Positions 7,721 to 15,303 of a stretch of 18,909 nt of DNA are shown here, piece after piece. Position numbers and translations under genes: made by a program. Within the stretch, counting starts at the first letter, position 1. Every line of letters begins with the position of its first letter. The stretch is from an uncultured Alphaproteobacteria bacterium (GTDB lineage: Bacteria; Pseudomonadota; Alphaproteobacteria; Rhizobiales; Beijerinckiaceae), in assembly GCA_937988775.1 (NCBI GenBank), contig CALKHP010000012.1, positions 1 through 18,909 of the forward strand. The letters run 5' to 3'. The notes beneath the pieces were generated by a model that saw only the letters and a list, made by a program, of their open reading frames with translations, did not search any database and was not told the origin of the DNA.

Positions 7721-8653
7721 ATGCCCGTTCTCTTTGACCGCCTCTGTCTCGTCGGCCTCGGGCTGATCGGCGCGTCGATCGCCCTGGCCGCGCGCGAGGC
7801 CGGCCTCGTCAACACCATCGTCGCGGTCGATGCCGATGAAGGCGTGTGCCGCCGCGTCGGTGAGCTCGGCCTCGCTGACGAGATCACCGCCGATGCGGCG
7901 GCGGGCGCGGCGGGTGCCGATTGCGTCATCATGTGCGTGCCGGTCGGCGCCATCGGCAGCGTCGCGGCGCAACTCGGCCCGGCCCTGAAGCCGGGCGCCA
8001 TCCTGTCGGATGTCGGCTCGGTCAAGGGCGTCGTGCTGCGCGAGGGAGGCCCTCACGTGCCGGCGGGCGTGCATTTCATCCCGGCCCACCCGGTCGCCGG
8101 CACGGAATATTCCGGCCCCGATGCCGGCCTGGCCCGGCTGTTCCGCAACCGCTGGTGCATCCTGACGCCGCCGGAGGGCACGGAACAGGCAGCGCTCGAC
8201 CGGCTCGCCGATTTCTGGCGCGCCATGGGCGCCAATGTCGAGTTCATGGGCGCCGACCATCATGACCTCGTGCTCGCCATCACCAGCCATGTGCCGCATC
8301 TGATCGCCTATAATATCGTCGGCACGGCGGCCGATCTCGAGGCGGTGACGCAATCGGAAGTCATCAAGTTCTCGGCCGGCGGTTTTCGCGATTTCACCCG
8401 CATCGCCGCCTCCGACCCGACCATGTGGCGCGACGTGTTCCTCAACAACAAGGACGCCGTGCTCGAGATGCTCGGCCGCTTCAACGAGGATTTGTCGGCG
8501 CTGCAACGCATGATCCGCTGGGGCGACGGCGATGGCCTGCACGCCCTGTTCACGCGCACCCGCGCCATCCGCCGCGGCATCATCGCCAGCGGCCAGGAAA
8601 CCGACGCACCCGATTTCGGCCGCCAGCCCGGCAACGCGCCGAAGGACAGCTAA
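7721..8653 (+). CDS. tyrA: Prephenate/arogenate dehydrogenase (TyrA family)
   Basis: An NAD(P)-dependent oxidative decarboxylase for tyrosine synthesis, 310 residues. The nucleotide-binding motif GLGLIG is at residues 12-17, followed by the helix SIALAAREAG. HPVAGTEYSG at 121-130 and SHVPHL at 187-192 are the substrate-side conserved segments, with His179 in ADHHD nearby. No C-terminal ACT domain is present, so tyrosine feedback through such a domain is not expected. Prephenate and arogenate use cannot be told apart by eye, and the name tyrC is also used for such proteins. It begins 24 bp after hisC and is followed by palindromic repeats. Confidence 0.92.
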   Translation: MPVLFDRLCLVGLGLIGASIALAAREAGLVNTIVAVDADEGVCRRVGELGLADEITADAAAGAAGADCVIMCVPVGAIGSVAAQLGPALKPGAILSDVGSVKGVVLREGGPHVPAGVHFIPAHPVAGTEYSGPDAGLARLFRNRWCILTPPEGTEQAALDRLADFWRAMGANVEFMGADHHDLVLAITSHVPHLIAYNIVGTAADLEAVTQSEVIKFSAGGFRDFTRIAASDPTMWRDVFLNNKDAVLEMLGRFNEDLSALQRMIRWGDGDGLHALFTRTRAIRRGIIASGQETDAPDFGRQPGNAPKDS

Positions 8654-8672
8654 GGCGCTCGCTAACGTCATC

Positions 8673-8760
8673 TGTCATTCCCGCGAAGGCGGGAATCCAG
8701 AGCCGCATGCGCGCACGACCCCTGGATTCCAGACCGCGCTCACGCGCGTCGGGAATGACA
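8673..8760. repeat. Composite palindromic intergenic repeat, copy 2 (inverted)
   Basis: Outer ends TGTCATTC (8673-8680) and GAATGACA (8753-8760) are inverted repeats, with inner arms GAATCCAG (8693-8700) and CTGGATTC (8722-8729). The left half is a perfect hairpin, ATTCCCGC-GAAG-GCGGGAAT (8677-8696). The right half, read on the minus strand, matches the left hairpin of copy 1 at about 28 of 31 bases. The element is therefore an inverted copy of 2-90. It lies between the convergent genes tyrA and the DUF2125 gene. Confidence 0.87.
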
Positions 8761-8790
8761 CGGAAGAACAAAGCCGTAACCGTTCCTGGA

Positions 8791-8809
8791 TCCCGGCTCA
8801 GGGCCGGGA
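8791..8809. repeat. Small hairpin repeat, copy 2
   Basis: TCCCGGC (8791-8797) pairs with GCCGGGA (8803-8809) around a 5-nt loop. It is an inverted relative of the hairpin at 8840-8858: their arms differ at only one or two bases when one is reverse complemented. Confidence 0.65.
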
Positions 8810-8839
8810 CGAAACGGCTCAGCATCGCAACGGGTCTTT

Positions 8840-8858
8840 CCCCGGCCTTGAGCCGGGG
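8840..8858. repeat. Small hairpin repeat, copy 3
   Basis: CCCCGGC (8840-8846) pairs with GCCGGGG (8852-8858) around CTTGA. With 8791-8809 it forms a larger inverted pair, and it resembles 106-124. It ends 13 bp before the DUF2125 stop codon and could act as a 3'-end structure for that gene. Confidence 0.65.
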
Positions 8859-8871
8859 CCCGGCGTCGCCC

Positions 8872-9933
8872 TCAATACAGCGGCTTCAGCGGCCAGGCGA
8901 ACGGGCCGAAATGCGCTCTTCCGCCGTTGAGGCGCAGCGTCAGCTTGAGGCCGGGCGCGGCGCGGCCCTGTTTCTCGCCGCCGAGGATCGAGCCGAGCAG
9001 GCCGCCAAGCTGGCCGGCGCCGCCGCCAAGGCCGAAGCGGGCCAGCAACTGCTCGGCGCCGCTCACCCTGGTCTCGATCTGGCCGTTGGGGAAATGCCCG
9101 GCATCGACGCTGATATTGCCGATACCGTCAATGCTGATCGCACCCTTCTCGAAGCGCAGCCTGGCGACCTGCAGGCTGCCGCCCGCCAGACGCCAGGCCT
9201 CGAGCGCCGCCGGCGGATTGCGGCCGTCGAGGCCCGCGAGCTTGCTGGCGCTCGCCTGCAGCACCAGCCGCGCCGGATCGCTGGAGCCGGCCAGCGCATC
9301 GAGCAGCGGCACCTGAGCGCCTTCGATCGTGCTGGCGAAATCGTAAGCGCCCGTCTCGCCGCCCGGATGGGGCCGAATATGGATCTCGAGGCTTTTGGCG
9401 CGTCCCGCCGGTTCGGCAGCACCCGTCAGTTGCACGGCCGCATCGTCGGCGACCAACGAGAACGGGCCGAGATGGTCGGGCTTGCCCTCGACGCTGGCGC
9501 GCAGGCTGCGCCAAGTGACGGTCGCGCCGCGCCCGTCGGCGCTCTCGATCTGGAGCGGCCCGGTTAAGGTCGCGATCAGGCGATTGGGCTGGTAGACGAG
9601 CGCTTCGGCCACGAAGCCGCCGAGCCGGCCCGTCACCTGCACCGGCCGACCGTTCTCGCCCTTGAGCGGCCCGACGAAACTCGGCGCCGCGCAAGTGATC
9701 TGCATGCGGAACGGGTAGCCGTCGATGGTACGCTCCGGGCAGCTCCATGTGCGCCCGGCGAGCTTCTCGAGCGCCAGCCACGCATCGAGCGCCTGCTCGG
9801 CGCGGTGGCGGGCATAGAACCAGAAGCCGCTCCATGCGACGATGATGCCCAACAGGATCGCGAAGGGCAGATAGAGGCCGGTACGGGAAAAACGCCGGGC
9901 GGGTGCCGAACCGGCTTGATCGGAATCACTCAT
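8872..9933 (-). CDS. DUF2125 membrane-anchored protein
   Basis: A 353-residue protein with one N-terminal membrane helix (about residues 20-40, LYLPFAILLGIIVAWSGFWFY) and a large domain probably on the periplasmic side. The segment CPERTIDGYPFRMQITC (65-81), including the two cysteines, is typical of DUF2125. The rest shows the alternating pattern of a beta-rich protein with many short repeats of hydrophobic strands, and a glycine-rich stretch near residues 305-322. No enzymatic motif is seen and the function is unknown. I chose the ATG at 9933 because the TM helix then has a short polar lead; more upstream in-frame starts would run into the region of the divergent chaC start. Confidence 0.82.
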   Translation of the reverse strand: MSDSDQAGSAPARRFSRTGLYLPFAILLGIIVAWSGFWFYARHRAEQALDAWLALEKLAGRTWSCPERTIDGYPFRMQITCAAPSFVGPLKGENGRPVQVTGRLGGFVAEALVYQPNRLIATLTGPLQIESADGRGATVTWRSLRASVEGKPDHLGPFSLVADDAAVQLTGAAEPAGRAKSLEIHIRPHPGGETGAYDFASTIEGAQVPLLDALAGSSDPARLVLQASASKLAGLDGRNPPAALEAWRLAGGSLQVARLRFEKGAISIDGIGNISVDAGHFPNGQIETRVSGAEQLLARFGLGGGAGQLGGLLGSILGGEKQGRAAPGLKLTLRLNGGRAHFGPFAWPLKPLY

Positions 9934-10003
9934 CGCTGTCACATAGACCCTGTTGATGCGGCCAGACCATGGCCTTGCCCCTCGGATTGCGCAACTACCC
10001 TCC

Positions 10004-10552
10004 ATGAGCCCCTCCCTCATGAGCCTCGACAACGTCGATCACGATGATTTGTGGGTATTCGGCTACGGGTCGCTGATGTGGCGGCCGGGCTTCGCGTTCA
10101 GCGAACGCCAGCCCGCCTTGCTGCGCGGCGCCCATCGCAGCCTGTGCGTCTATTCCTGGCATCATCGCGGCACGGCAGCCGCGCCCGGCCTCGTGCTCGG
10201 GCTCGATCGCGGCGGCTCGTGCCGGGGCGTCGCCTTTCGCGTGCCCGCCGCCGACCGTGCCGCCACCATGGCCTATCTGACCGAGCGCGAGCAGCAGAAC
10301 TACGTCTATCGCGAGAGCTATCGCCCGCTACGGCTCGGCGATGGCCGCACCGTCACCGGCCTGACCTATGTGATGGATTGCGGCCATGCCCAATATGCCC
10401 AAGGGCTGACGCCGGCGCAGCAACTGGTCTTCGTGCGCCAGGGCCATGGCATTTCCGGCAGCTGCGCCGATTACGTGCGCAACACCCTTGCCCATCTCAG
10501 GGCGTCCGGCATCGAGGATGCGAGCCTCGCCTGGATCGTCGCCAATCTCTAG
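10004..10552 (+). CDS. chaC: ChaC-like gamma-glutamylcyclotransferase
   Basis: A small cytosolic enzyme, 182 residues from this start, predicted to cleave glutathione to 5-oxoproline and Cys-Gly. The substrate-loop motif VFGYGSLMWRPGF is at 18-30, and the likely catalytic Glu96 lies in YLTEREQQNYVYRESY. GHGISGSCADYVRNTLAHL is a conserved C-terminal block. The start is uncertain: in-frame ATGs lie at 9956, 10004 and 10019, and none has a clear ribosome-binding site. The stop codon sits in a CTAG shared with the convergent plsC stop. Confidence 0.88.
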   Translation: MSPSLMSLDNVDHDDLWVFGYGSLMWRPGFAFSERQPALLRGAHRSLCVYSWHHRGTAAAPGLVLGLDRGGSCRGVAFRVPAADRAATMAYLTEREQQNYVYRESYRPLRLGDGRTVTGLTYVMDCGHAQYAQGLTPAQQLVFVRQGHGISGSCADYVRNTLAHLRASGIEDASLAWIVANL

Positions 10553-11280
10553 GTGGATTCCTGTCGGCGCGCCTCGGCGACGAGCCGGTCCGTTGTCGGC
10601 TCGATCTCGTGCTGCAACCTGGTCATGAACGCCTCGCGCGCCAGCCCCGGCGCGATCGGCGGCAGGTACTCGACGATGAGCCGGCCGGGAAATTTCAGGA
10701 AGGTGCGGCGCGGCCACACCACGCCGGCATTGAGCGCCACCGGCACGCAGGCGACGCCGATCTCGGAATGCAGGTGATAGACGCCGGACTTGTAGGCCGG
10801 CTTGGCGCCGACCGGCCGCCGCGTGCCCTCCGGGAAGATCACGAGCTGGCCGCCGCGCGCGATTGCCGCCTGCGCCTGGCGGTTGAGCTGGGCCACCACC
10901 GCCGCGCGCTTGCCGCGATCGATGCTGATCTGCCGCGATTTCCACAGATACCAGCCGAAAAGCGGAATCCAGAACAGCTCGCGCTTGGTGATATAGGTCG
11001 GGATCGGCAGTTCCGCGACGAAGAACAGCGTCTCGAACACCGACTGGTGCTTCGCGGCGATCAGGATCGGCCCGGCCGGAAGATGCTCGCGCCCGCGCAC
11101 CTCGAGGCTCACGCCGCAGATCACCCGATGCAGCCACAGCCCGGTGCGCGCCCACGGCTTGACCGTCAGCCGCATGAACAGCGGAAACGGCAGCAGCAGC
11201 GTCGGGATGCCGATGATCACCCACATCGTGGTATTGCCGTAGAAGAACAGCGCGAAAACCAGGGAACGCAGGAAAATCAT
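10549..11280 (-). CDS. plsC: 1-acyl-glycerol-3-phosphate acyltransferase (PlsC family)
   Basis: An inner-membrane acyltransferase for phosphatidic acid synthesis, 243 residues. An N-terminal hydrophobic anchor (about residues 3-38) precedes the acyltransferase domain. Block I reads KHQSVFETLFF, with His78 and a glutamate (Glu83) where the classic HX4D motif has Asp; block II is ITKRELFWIPLFG at 97-109; block III is FPEGTRRP at 149-156; and CVPVALNAG follows near 178. The Glu variant occurs in some family members, so activity is plausible. It is the last gene of the ftsE-ftsX-ydcF-plsC cluster, 44 bp after the ydcF-like gene. Confidence 0.9.
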   Translation of the reverse strand: MIFLRSLVFALFFYGNTTMWVIIGIPTLLLPFPLFMRLTVKPWARTGLWLHRVICGVSLEVRGREHLPAGPILIAAKHQSVFETLFFVAELPIPTYITKRELFWIPLFGWYLWKSRQISIDRGKRAAVVAQLNRQAQAAIARGGQLVIFPEGTRRPVGAKPAYKSGVYHLHSEIGVACVPVALNAGVVWPRRTFLKFPGRLIVEYLPPIAPGLAREAFMTRLQHEIEPTTDRLVAEARRQEST

Positions 11281-11324
11281 GTGTGGTCCGGCGGAAAGGG
11301 TCGGAAAAGAGGCGGCTCCGGGCA

Positions 11325-11999
11325 CTAGACCGGCAGCAGGCTCATCAGCTGCATCCGGCACCAGGCCACGACGAACTTTCCGTACTCCAGAATAACCAGC
11401 CGCGCCACCGGCCCGTCGCGCCACCAGTTCTCGACGCTGACGCGGTCGCTGTTGACCGGGTGGCTGTAGAGCGTCACCCCGGGCATCGCCCGGCGGAACT
11501 CGATCAGCGCGCGTGGCATGTGAAAATTCGAGGTCACCACGATCAACGAATGGTAGCCGTTGCGCCGCATCCACATGCGGGCGGCAATGGCGTTGCCGAC
11601 GGTGTTCTGCGCCGTATATTCAAGATCGGCGCAGCACGCCATCACCTGCCTGAACTGCGGCATCGGCTTGCCGAGCGTTTCGAGCGAGACGCCCTTCCTG
11701 ACGCCGGTGATCAGCATGCGCCGGGCGCGGCCGCTCGCCAGCAATTCGACGCCGTCGCCGATCCGGTCGGGGCCGCCGGTCAGCACGACGATGCCGTCGG
11801 CGCGCTCGGGCAGCACGGCGGCGCTGCCATCGATGGCGCGGGCGAACAGCCACAGCCCGCCGGCAAACAGCACCATCGCGGCGAGCGCGACCAGCCCGGC
11901 GCGCCGCACCATGCGCCAGGCGCCATGTGCCGCGCCGGCCCTGACGGGCGCATCCGCCCGGCGCGGCATCGGCATATCCTCGCCCGAGCCTTCAGTCAT
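11325..11999 (-). CDS. YdcF-like (DUF218) membrane protein
   Basis: A 224-residue protein with one membrane helix (about residues 34-53, after a basic N-terminus) and a DUF218 domain. Family signatures are GIVVLTGGPDRIGDGVELL at 69-87, then LITGVRKG, YTAQNTVGNA at 128-137, and IVVTSNFHMPRALIEF at 153-168. E. coli YdcF binds SAM and related proteins act in envelope polymer handling, but the function here is unknown. It starts 75 bp after the ftsX stop and precedes plsC, so the surroundings suggest a cell-envelope role. The start ATG at 11999 has GAAGG about 5 nt upstream. Confidence 0.85.
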   Translation of the reverse strand: MTEGSGEDMPMPRRADAPVRAGAAHGAWRMVRRAGLVALAAMVLFAGGLWLFARAIDGSAAVLPERADGIVVLTGGPDRIGDGVELLASGRARRMLITGVRKGVSLETLGKPMPQFRQVMACCADLEYTAQNTVGNAIAARMWMRRNGYHSLIVVTSNFHMPRALIEFRRAMPGVTLYSHPVNSDRVSVENWWRDGPVARLVILEYGKFVVAWCRMQLMSLLPV

Positions 12000-12074
12000 G
12001 GCGTGCTCGCTTAAACGCAGTTTCGCGCCGGATTATGGCGCGCGCCGCCAGGCCGCCCGGGCCGGGCAGGGCTT

Positions 12075-13100
12075 TCACTCCAGCCCGCGCAGGTTGCGGA
12101 ACACGGTCAGGCGCGAGACGACGGTGGTGATCAGCGCCACCACCCCGGCAATCACCACCACCGCGCCATAGCCGCCAAGCCCGAGCGAGAAAGTGCCGAA
12201 CAGGGCATCGACCTGGTCGCCGCCCGGCGTCGCCACCCATTGCCGCGAAGCGAGGCCCGCCGCCACGAACACCGCGATCGCTGCCAGCCCGCCAATGCCG
12301 CCGCCCTTGAGGCCGAGGCGCAGGAAGTGGCGCTGGAACTGGTTGGCGATGAATCTGTCGGTGCCGCCGACCAGATGCAACACGTCGATGATCTCGCGCG
12401 TGCCGGCCATGGCGCCGCGCGTCGCGAAGGCGACCGCGAGCCCGCTCGCCGTCAGCACCAAGCCGAGGATCACCAGCCCGACCAGGATCATGGCATTCGC
12501 CATCGTCGAGAGCCGTGCCGTCCAGATGCGGTGATCGTCGAGCGAGACGCCGGGAATCTGATCGAGCGTCTTGCGCAGCGTGCCGAAATCGGGATGGCCG
12601 GAGACCTTGACCGCAATGATGCGCGGGATCGGGATCTCGGTCAGCTCGAAATCCTGCCCGAGCCAGGGTTCGAGCAACTGCGTCGATTGCGCCTTGCTGT
12701 AGACGTCCACCGCATCGACGCCGGCGCTCGCGCGCGTGATCGCGGCCGCCTGCTTCACGTCGGCATCGGTGTCGCGCCCGACCTGGGGCCGGACCTGGAT
12801 CGTCACCTCGCGGGCGATCGCCGAGCGCCAGTTCGTCGAGGCGCTCGAGACGAGTTGCACCGTGCCGGCGGTCAGCGAGGCGAGAAACGCCATGATGGCG
12901 ATGATGAGCACCAGCGCCCGGCCCGAAATGCTCGATGCCGGCAGCAACGCCGTATCGCGCCGCCGGCTGAGCCGCAGGCCCCGGTTGGCCGCGACCGCGA
13001 GCCCTATGGCCCGCACCGTGAGATCGCCGGTCGCGCGGGCGGCGATCGCGGCCGAGCGCGACGCCGAGCGCGATATGGCGGCCTTGTCGATCCTGGGCAT
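12075..13100 (-). CDS. ftsX: Cell division ABC transporter permease FtsX
   Basis: The membrane subunit of the FtsEX complex, which couples the divisome to peptidoglycan hydrolase activity. It has 341 residues from the ATG at 13100. A basic cytoplasmic N-terminus (about 60 residues) is followed by TM1 (61-84), a periplasmic domain (85-200) with few cysteines, and then TM2 (203-226), TM3 (265-287) and TM4 (308-328). The cytoplasmic loop EIIDVLHLVGGTDRFIANQF is the expected contact with FtsE. A TTG at 13106 would overlap the FtsE stop by 4 bp (TTGA) and cannot be excluded. It lies directly downstream of ftsE. Confidence 0.93.
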   Translation of the reverse strand: MPRIDKAAISRSASRSAAIAARATGDLTVRAIGLAVAANRGLRLSRRRDTALLPASSISGRALVLIIAIMAFLASLTAGTVQLVSSASTNWRSAIAREVTIQVRPQVGRDTDADVKQAAAITRASAGVDAVDVYSKAQSTQLLEPWLGQDFELTEIPIPRIIAVKVSGHPDFGTLRKTLDQIPGVSLDDHRIWTARLSTMANAMILVGLVILGLVLTASGLAVAFATRGAMAGTREIIDVLHLVGGTDRFIANQFQRHFLRLGLKGGGIGGLAAIAVFVAAGLASRQWVATPGGDQVDALFGTFSLGLGGYGAVVVIAGVVALITTVVSRLTVFRNLRGLE

Positions 13101-13102
13101 TT

Positions 13103-13777
13103 TCAACTGAAGATTTCCAGATAGCCGTCGGCCAGCACGAAGCGGCGCGCGTCGAACTGGTCCATCAGGTCGAAATCATGCGTCGCCAGCACGATCGAGG
13201 TGCCCTGCCGGTGCAGTTCGGTGAACAGGCGCAGCAGGCGGCGCGCCAGCGGCGGGTCGACATTGCCGGTCGGCTCGTCGGCGAGCAGCAGGTCGGGCTG
13301 CACCATCACGGCGCGGGCGATTGCCGCGCGCTGCTTCTCGCCGCCCGACAGCACGGTCGGCGGCACATGCATGCGCTCGCCGAGCCCGACCCAGCGCAAC
13401 AGCTCGATTACCTCCGAGCGATAGCTCGCCTCGTCCTTGCCCTGCACGCGCAACGGCAGCGCGACATTCTCATAGGTCGTCAGGTGGTCGAGCAGGCGGA
13501 AATCCTGGAACACCACGCCGATGCGCCGCCTGAGCCCGGTCATCTCGTCCTTGTCGAGCCGGGCCACTTCCTGGCCGAACAGGTTGATCAGCCCACGCGT
13601 CGGCTTCAGGGTCATCAGGATCAGACGCAGCAGCGTCGTCTTGCCGGCGCCGGAGGGGCCGGTCAGGAACTGGAAGGAATGCGGCTGGATCACGAAACTG
13701 AGGTCGCGGAGAATCTCCGGCCCCATGCCGTAGCGCAAACCCACATTCTCGAAACGCAGCACCCTGTCGATCTCCAT
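13103..13777 (-). CDS. ftsE: Cell division ATP-binding protein FtsE
   Basis: The ATPase of FtsEX, 224 residues, the family length. Walker A is GPSGAGKTT (40-48), the Q-loop is VVFQDFRLL (Gln91), the ABC signature is LSGGEKQR (143-150), Walker B is LLLADEPTG (163-171), and the switch histidine is His200. It begins at the ATG at 13777, giving MEIDRVLRFENVGLRYG; a GTG at 13804 would add nine residues. Neither start has a clear ribosome-binding site. The upstream region is shared with the divergent MJ0042 gene and carries a CtrA-like box. Confidence 0.95.
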   Translation of the reverse strand: MEIDRVLRFENVGLRYGMGPEILRDLSFVIQPHSFQFLTGPSGAGKTTLLRLILMTLKPTRGLINLFGQEVARLDKDEMTGLRRRIGVVFQDFRLLDHLTTYENVALPLRVQGKDEASYRSEVIELLRWVGLGERMHVPPTVLSGGEKQRAAIARAVMVQPDLLLADEPTGNVDPPLARRLLRLFTELHRQGTSIVLATHDFDLMDQFDARRFVLADGYLEIFS

Positions 13778-13814
13778 CCCCGGCCGCCCGGCCGGTCTCG
13801 CCACGCGGGCGGTT

Positions 13815-13844
13815 TTGCGTGATTCGGCATTAACCGGCTATTAA
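13815..13844 (+). promoter_or_regulatory. Candidate promoter of the MJ0042-hpt-cpdR group
   Basis: TTGCGT (13815-13820) and TATTAA (13839-13844) are 18 bp apart. Both match only weakly, and the -10 overlaps the CtrA-like box. The implied leader to 13956 is about 105 nt. Confidence 0.25.
13830..13844. promoter_or_regulatory. CtrA-like binding box TTAA-N7-TTAA
   Basis: TTAA (13830-13833), 7 bp, and TTAA (13841-13844) match the full-site consensus of the cell-cycle regulator CtrA. GATTC at 13821-13825, a GANTC site of the CcrM methylase type, lies 4 bp away. The box is in the 178-bp gap between ftsE and the MJ0042 gene. TTAA is uncommon in this GC-rich window. Confidence 0.6.
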
Positions 13845-13955
13845 GCATACTGGAGCAGCAATAGCCTTCGAAAGTCACGCTGAACGACGCCTGTGACAAT
13901 GTCAGGGCAACCGGCCGAACCATGCCGATCACGAGCCCAAACCGATCATGACGCC

Positions 13956-14762
13956 ATGCTGATCACTTGCCCCCATTGCGGCACCGACCACGAGGTGCCG
14001 GCGGACTTCATGGCTCCGGCCGGCCGCAAGGTCCGCTGTCGCGGCTGCCGCGAGATCTGGCTGGCGAGCGTGACTGTGCCCGAATCCGAGCCGGACGCAA
14101 CGCCTTTGCCGGGCGATGCCGCCGAAACGGCGCAGGGCGAGGTGTTGCCGCCCGAAGCGCCGGCCGCGCCGCCAGCGCAAGATGCAACGGAAAACGCCCC
14201 GCAGGATGTTTCCCCCCCGCGCGCGCCACGCCGGCGCACGCGCAACACCGGTAACGCCCGCAAGGCGTCCGTGACCAGCACCCGGCCGCGCGTGATGCGC
14301 GCCGGGCTCGTCGCCACCGCGGTGCTGGTGGCGATCACGCTTCTCATCGCGCTCAGGGCGCCGATCGTGCGCGCGGCGCCCCAGACCGCGCGGCTCTATG
14401 CCGCGCTTTCGATGCCCGTCAACCTGCGCGGCCTCGATCTTAGCGCCTTCACCAGCCACCTCTATACCGAGAATGGCGCAAGGCTGCTGGTGGTCGAGGG
14501 CGCGATCACCAATGTCACGCGCCAGCCGCGCCCGGTGCCGGCGCTGCGCTTCGCCGTGCGCGACGCCAAGGGCGCCGAGCTTTACGTCTGGAGCGCCAAG
14601 CCCGACAAGGCCGAACTCGCCGCCGGCGAAACGCTGTCGTTCCGCAAGCGCCTCGCCGCGCCCCCTGCCGAGGGCCGCAATGTCGAGGTGCGCTTCCTCG
14701 ACGAGCGCGAGCAGGCCGAGGCGCTGATGGCACGGGAGGGCGGCGCCAGGCCGCAGTCATGA
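13956..14762 (+). CDS. MJ0042 zinc-ribbon membrane protein
   Basis: A 268-residue protein with an N-terminal MJ0042-type zinc ribbon: Cys5 and Cys8 in ITCPHCG, Cys28 and Cys31 in VRCRGC. A low-complexity linker rich in Ala, Pro and Glu follows (about 40-110), then one membrane helix (about 113-135) and a C-terminal domain of about 130 residues that resembles the FxLYD/DUF3426 type found in such proteins. The function is unknown; it is common beside cell-division genes in alphaproteobacteria. The ATG at 13956 is chosen because the zinc ribbon begins at residue 2. Its stop overlaps the hpt start by 4 bp (ATGA). Confidence 0.85.
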   Translation: MLITCPHCGTDHEVPADFMAPAGRKVRCRGCREIWLASVTVPESEPDATPLPGDAAETAQGEVLPPEAPAAPPAQDATENAPQDVSPPRAPRRRTRNTGNARKASVTSTRPRVMRAGLVATAVLVAITLLIALRAPIVRAAPQTARLYAALSMPVNLRGLDLSAFTSHLYTENGARLLVVEGAITNVTRQPRPVPALRFAVRDAKGAELYVWSAKPDKAELAAGETLSFRKRLAAPPAEGRNVEVRFLDEREQAEALMAREGGARPQS

Positions 14763-15292
14763 ATAACGTGCCGCATATCCGCCCGCTCTTCGACGCCGAC
14801 ACCATCGCCCGCCGCAACGCCGCGCTCGCCGCCGAGATCGCCGCGCGCCAGCCGCAAAAGCTGCTCGTCGTCGCCGTGCTCAAGGGCAGTTTCATGTTCG
14901 CGGCCGACCTGTTGCGCGCCCTCCATGGCGCCGGGCTCACGCCGCAGGTCGAGTTCCTGCATCTGTCGAGCTATCTGGAAGGCACGGTCTCCGCCGGCCA
15001 TGTCACCATCCTGAAGGATATCGAGAGCGATCCCGCCGGCCGCGACGTGCTGCTGATCGACGATATCCTGGAATCCGGCCGCACCCTCGCCTTCGCCAAG
15101 GATCTGCTCAGCGCGCGCGGCGCGGCCAGCGTGCAGGTCTGCGTGCTGCTGGAAAAGCCCGGCAAGCGCGCCGTGCAGATCACGCCCGATTTCGTCGGCT
15201 TCCAATGTCCGGACCAGTTCGTCGTCGGCTACGGCATGGATGTCGCCCATTCCTTCCGCGAACTGCCCTTCGTCGGCACGCTCGAGACCTGA
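14759..15292 (+). CDS. hpt: Hypoxanthine phosphoribosyltransferase
   Basis: A purine-salvage enzyme that makes IMP or GMP from hypoxanthine or guanine and PRPP, 177 residues, the usual size. The PRPP loop is VLLIDDILESGRT at 97-109. The early loop LKGSFMFAADL (41-51) and the base-side segment DFVGFQCPDQFVVGYGMD (near 145-162) are also characteristic. It overlaps the upstream MJ0042 stop by 4 bp and is followed 11 bp later by the response regulator, so the three genes are likely one transcript. Confidence 0.93.
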   Translation: MNNVPHIRPLFDADTIARRNAALAAEIAARQPQKLLVVAVLKGSFMFAADLLRALHGAGLTPQVEFLHLSSYLEGTVSAGHVTILKDIESDPAGRDVLLIDDILESGRTLAFAKDLLSARGAASVQVCVLLEKPGKRAVQITPDFVGFQCPDQFVVGYGMDVAHSFRELPFVGTLET

Positions 15293-15303
15293 GAGGCAAG
15301 ACC

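Noticed and set aside
6500..8671. A 723-codon minus-strand reading frame
   Set aside because: It is antisense to hisC and tyrA and shows the Asp/Gly/His/Arg pattern of a reverse shadow frame, with no recognised domain.
12055..12067. A GC hairpin between ftsX and the ydcF-like gene
   Set aside because: GCCCGGGCCGGGC has a very short loop and is expected by chance in such GC-rich sequence; no U-tract follows.
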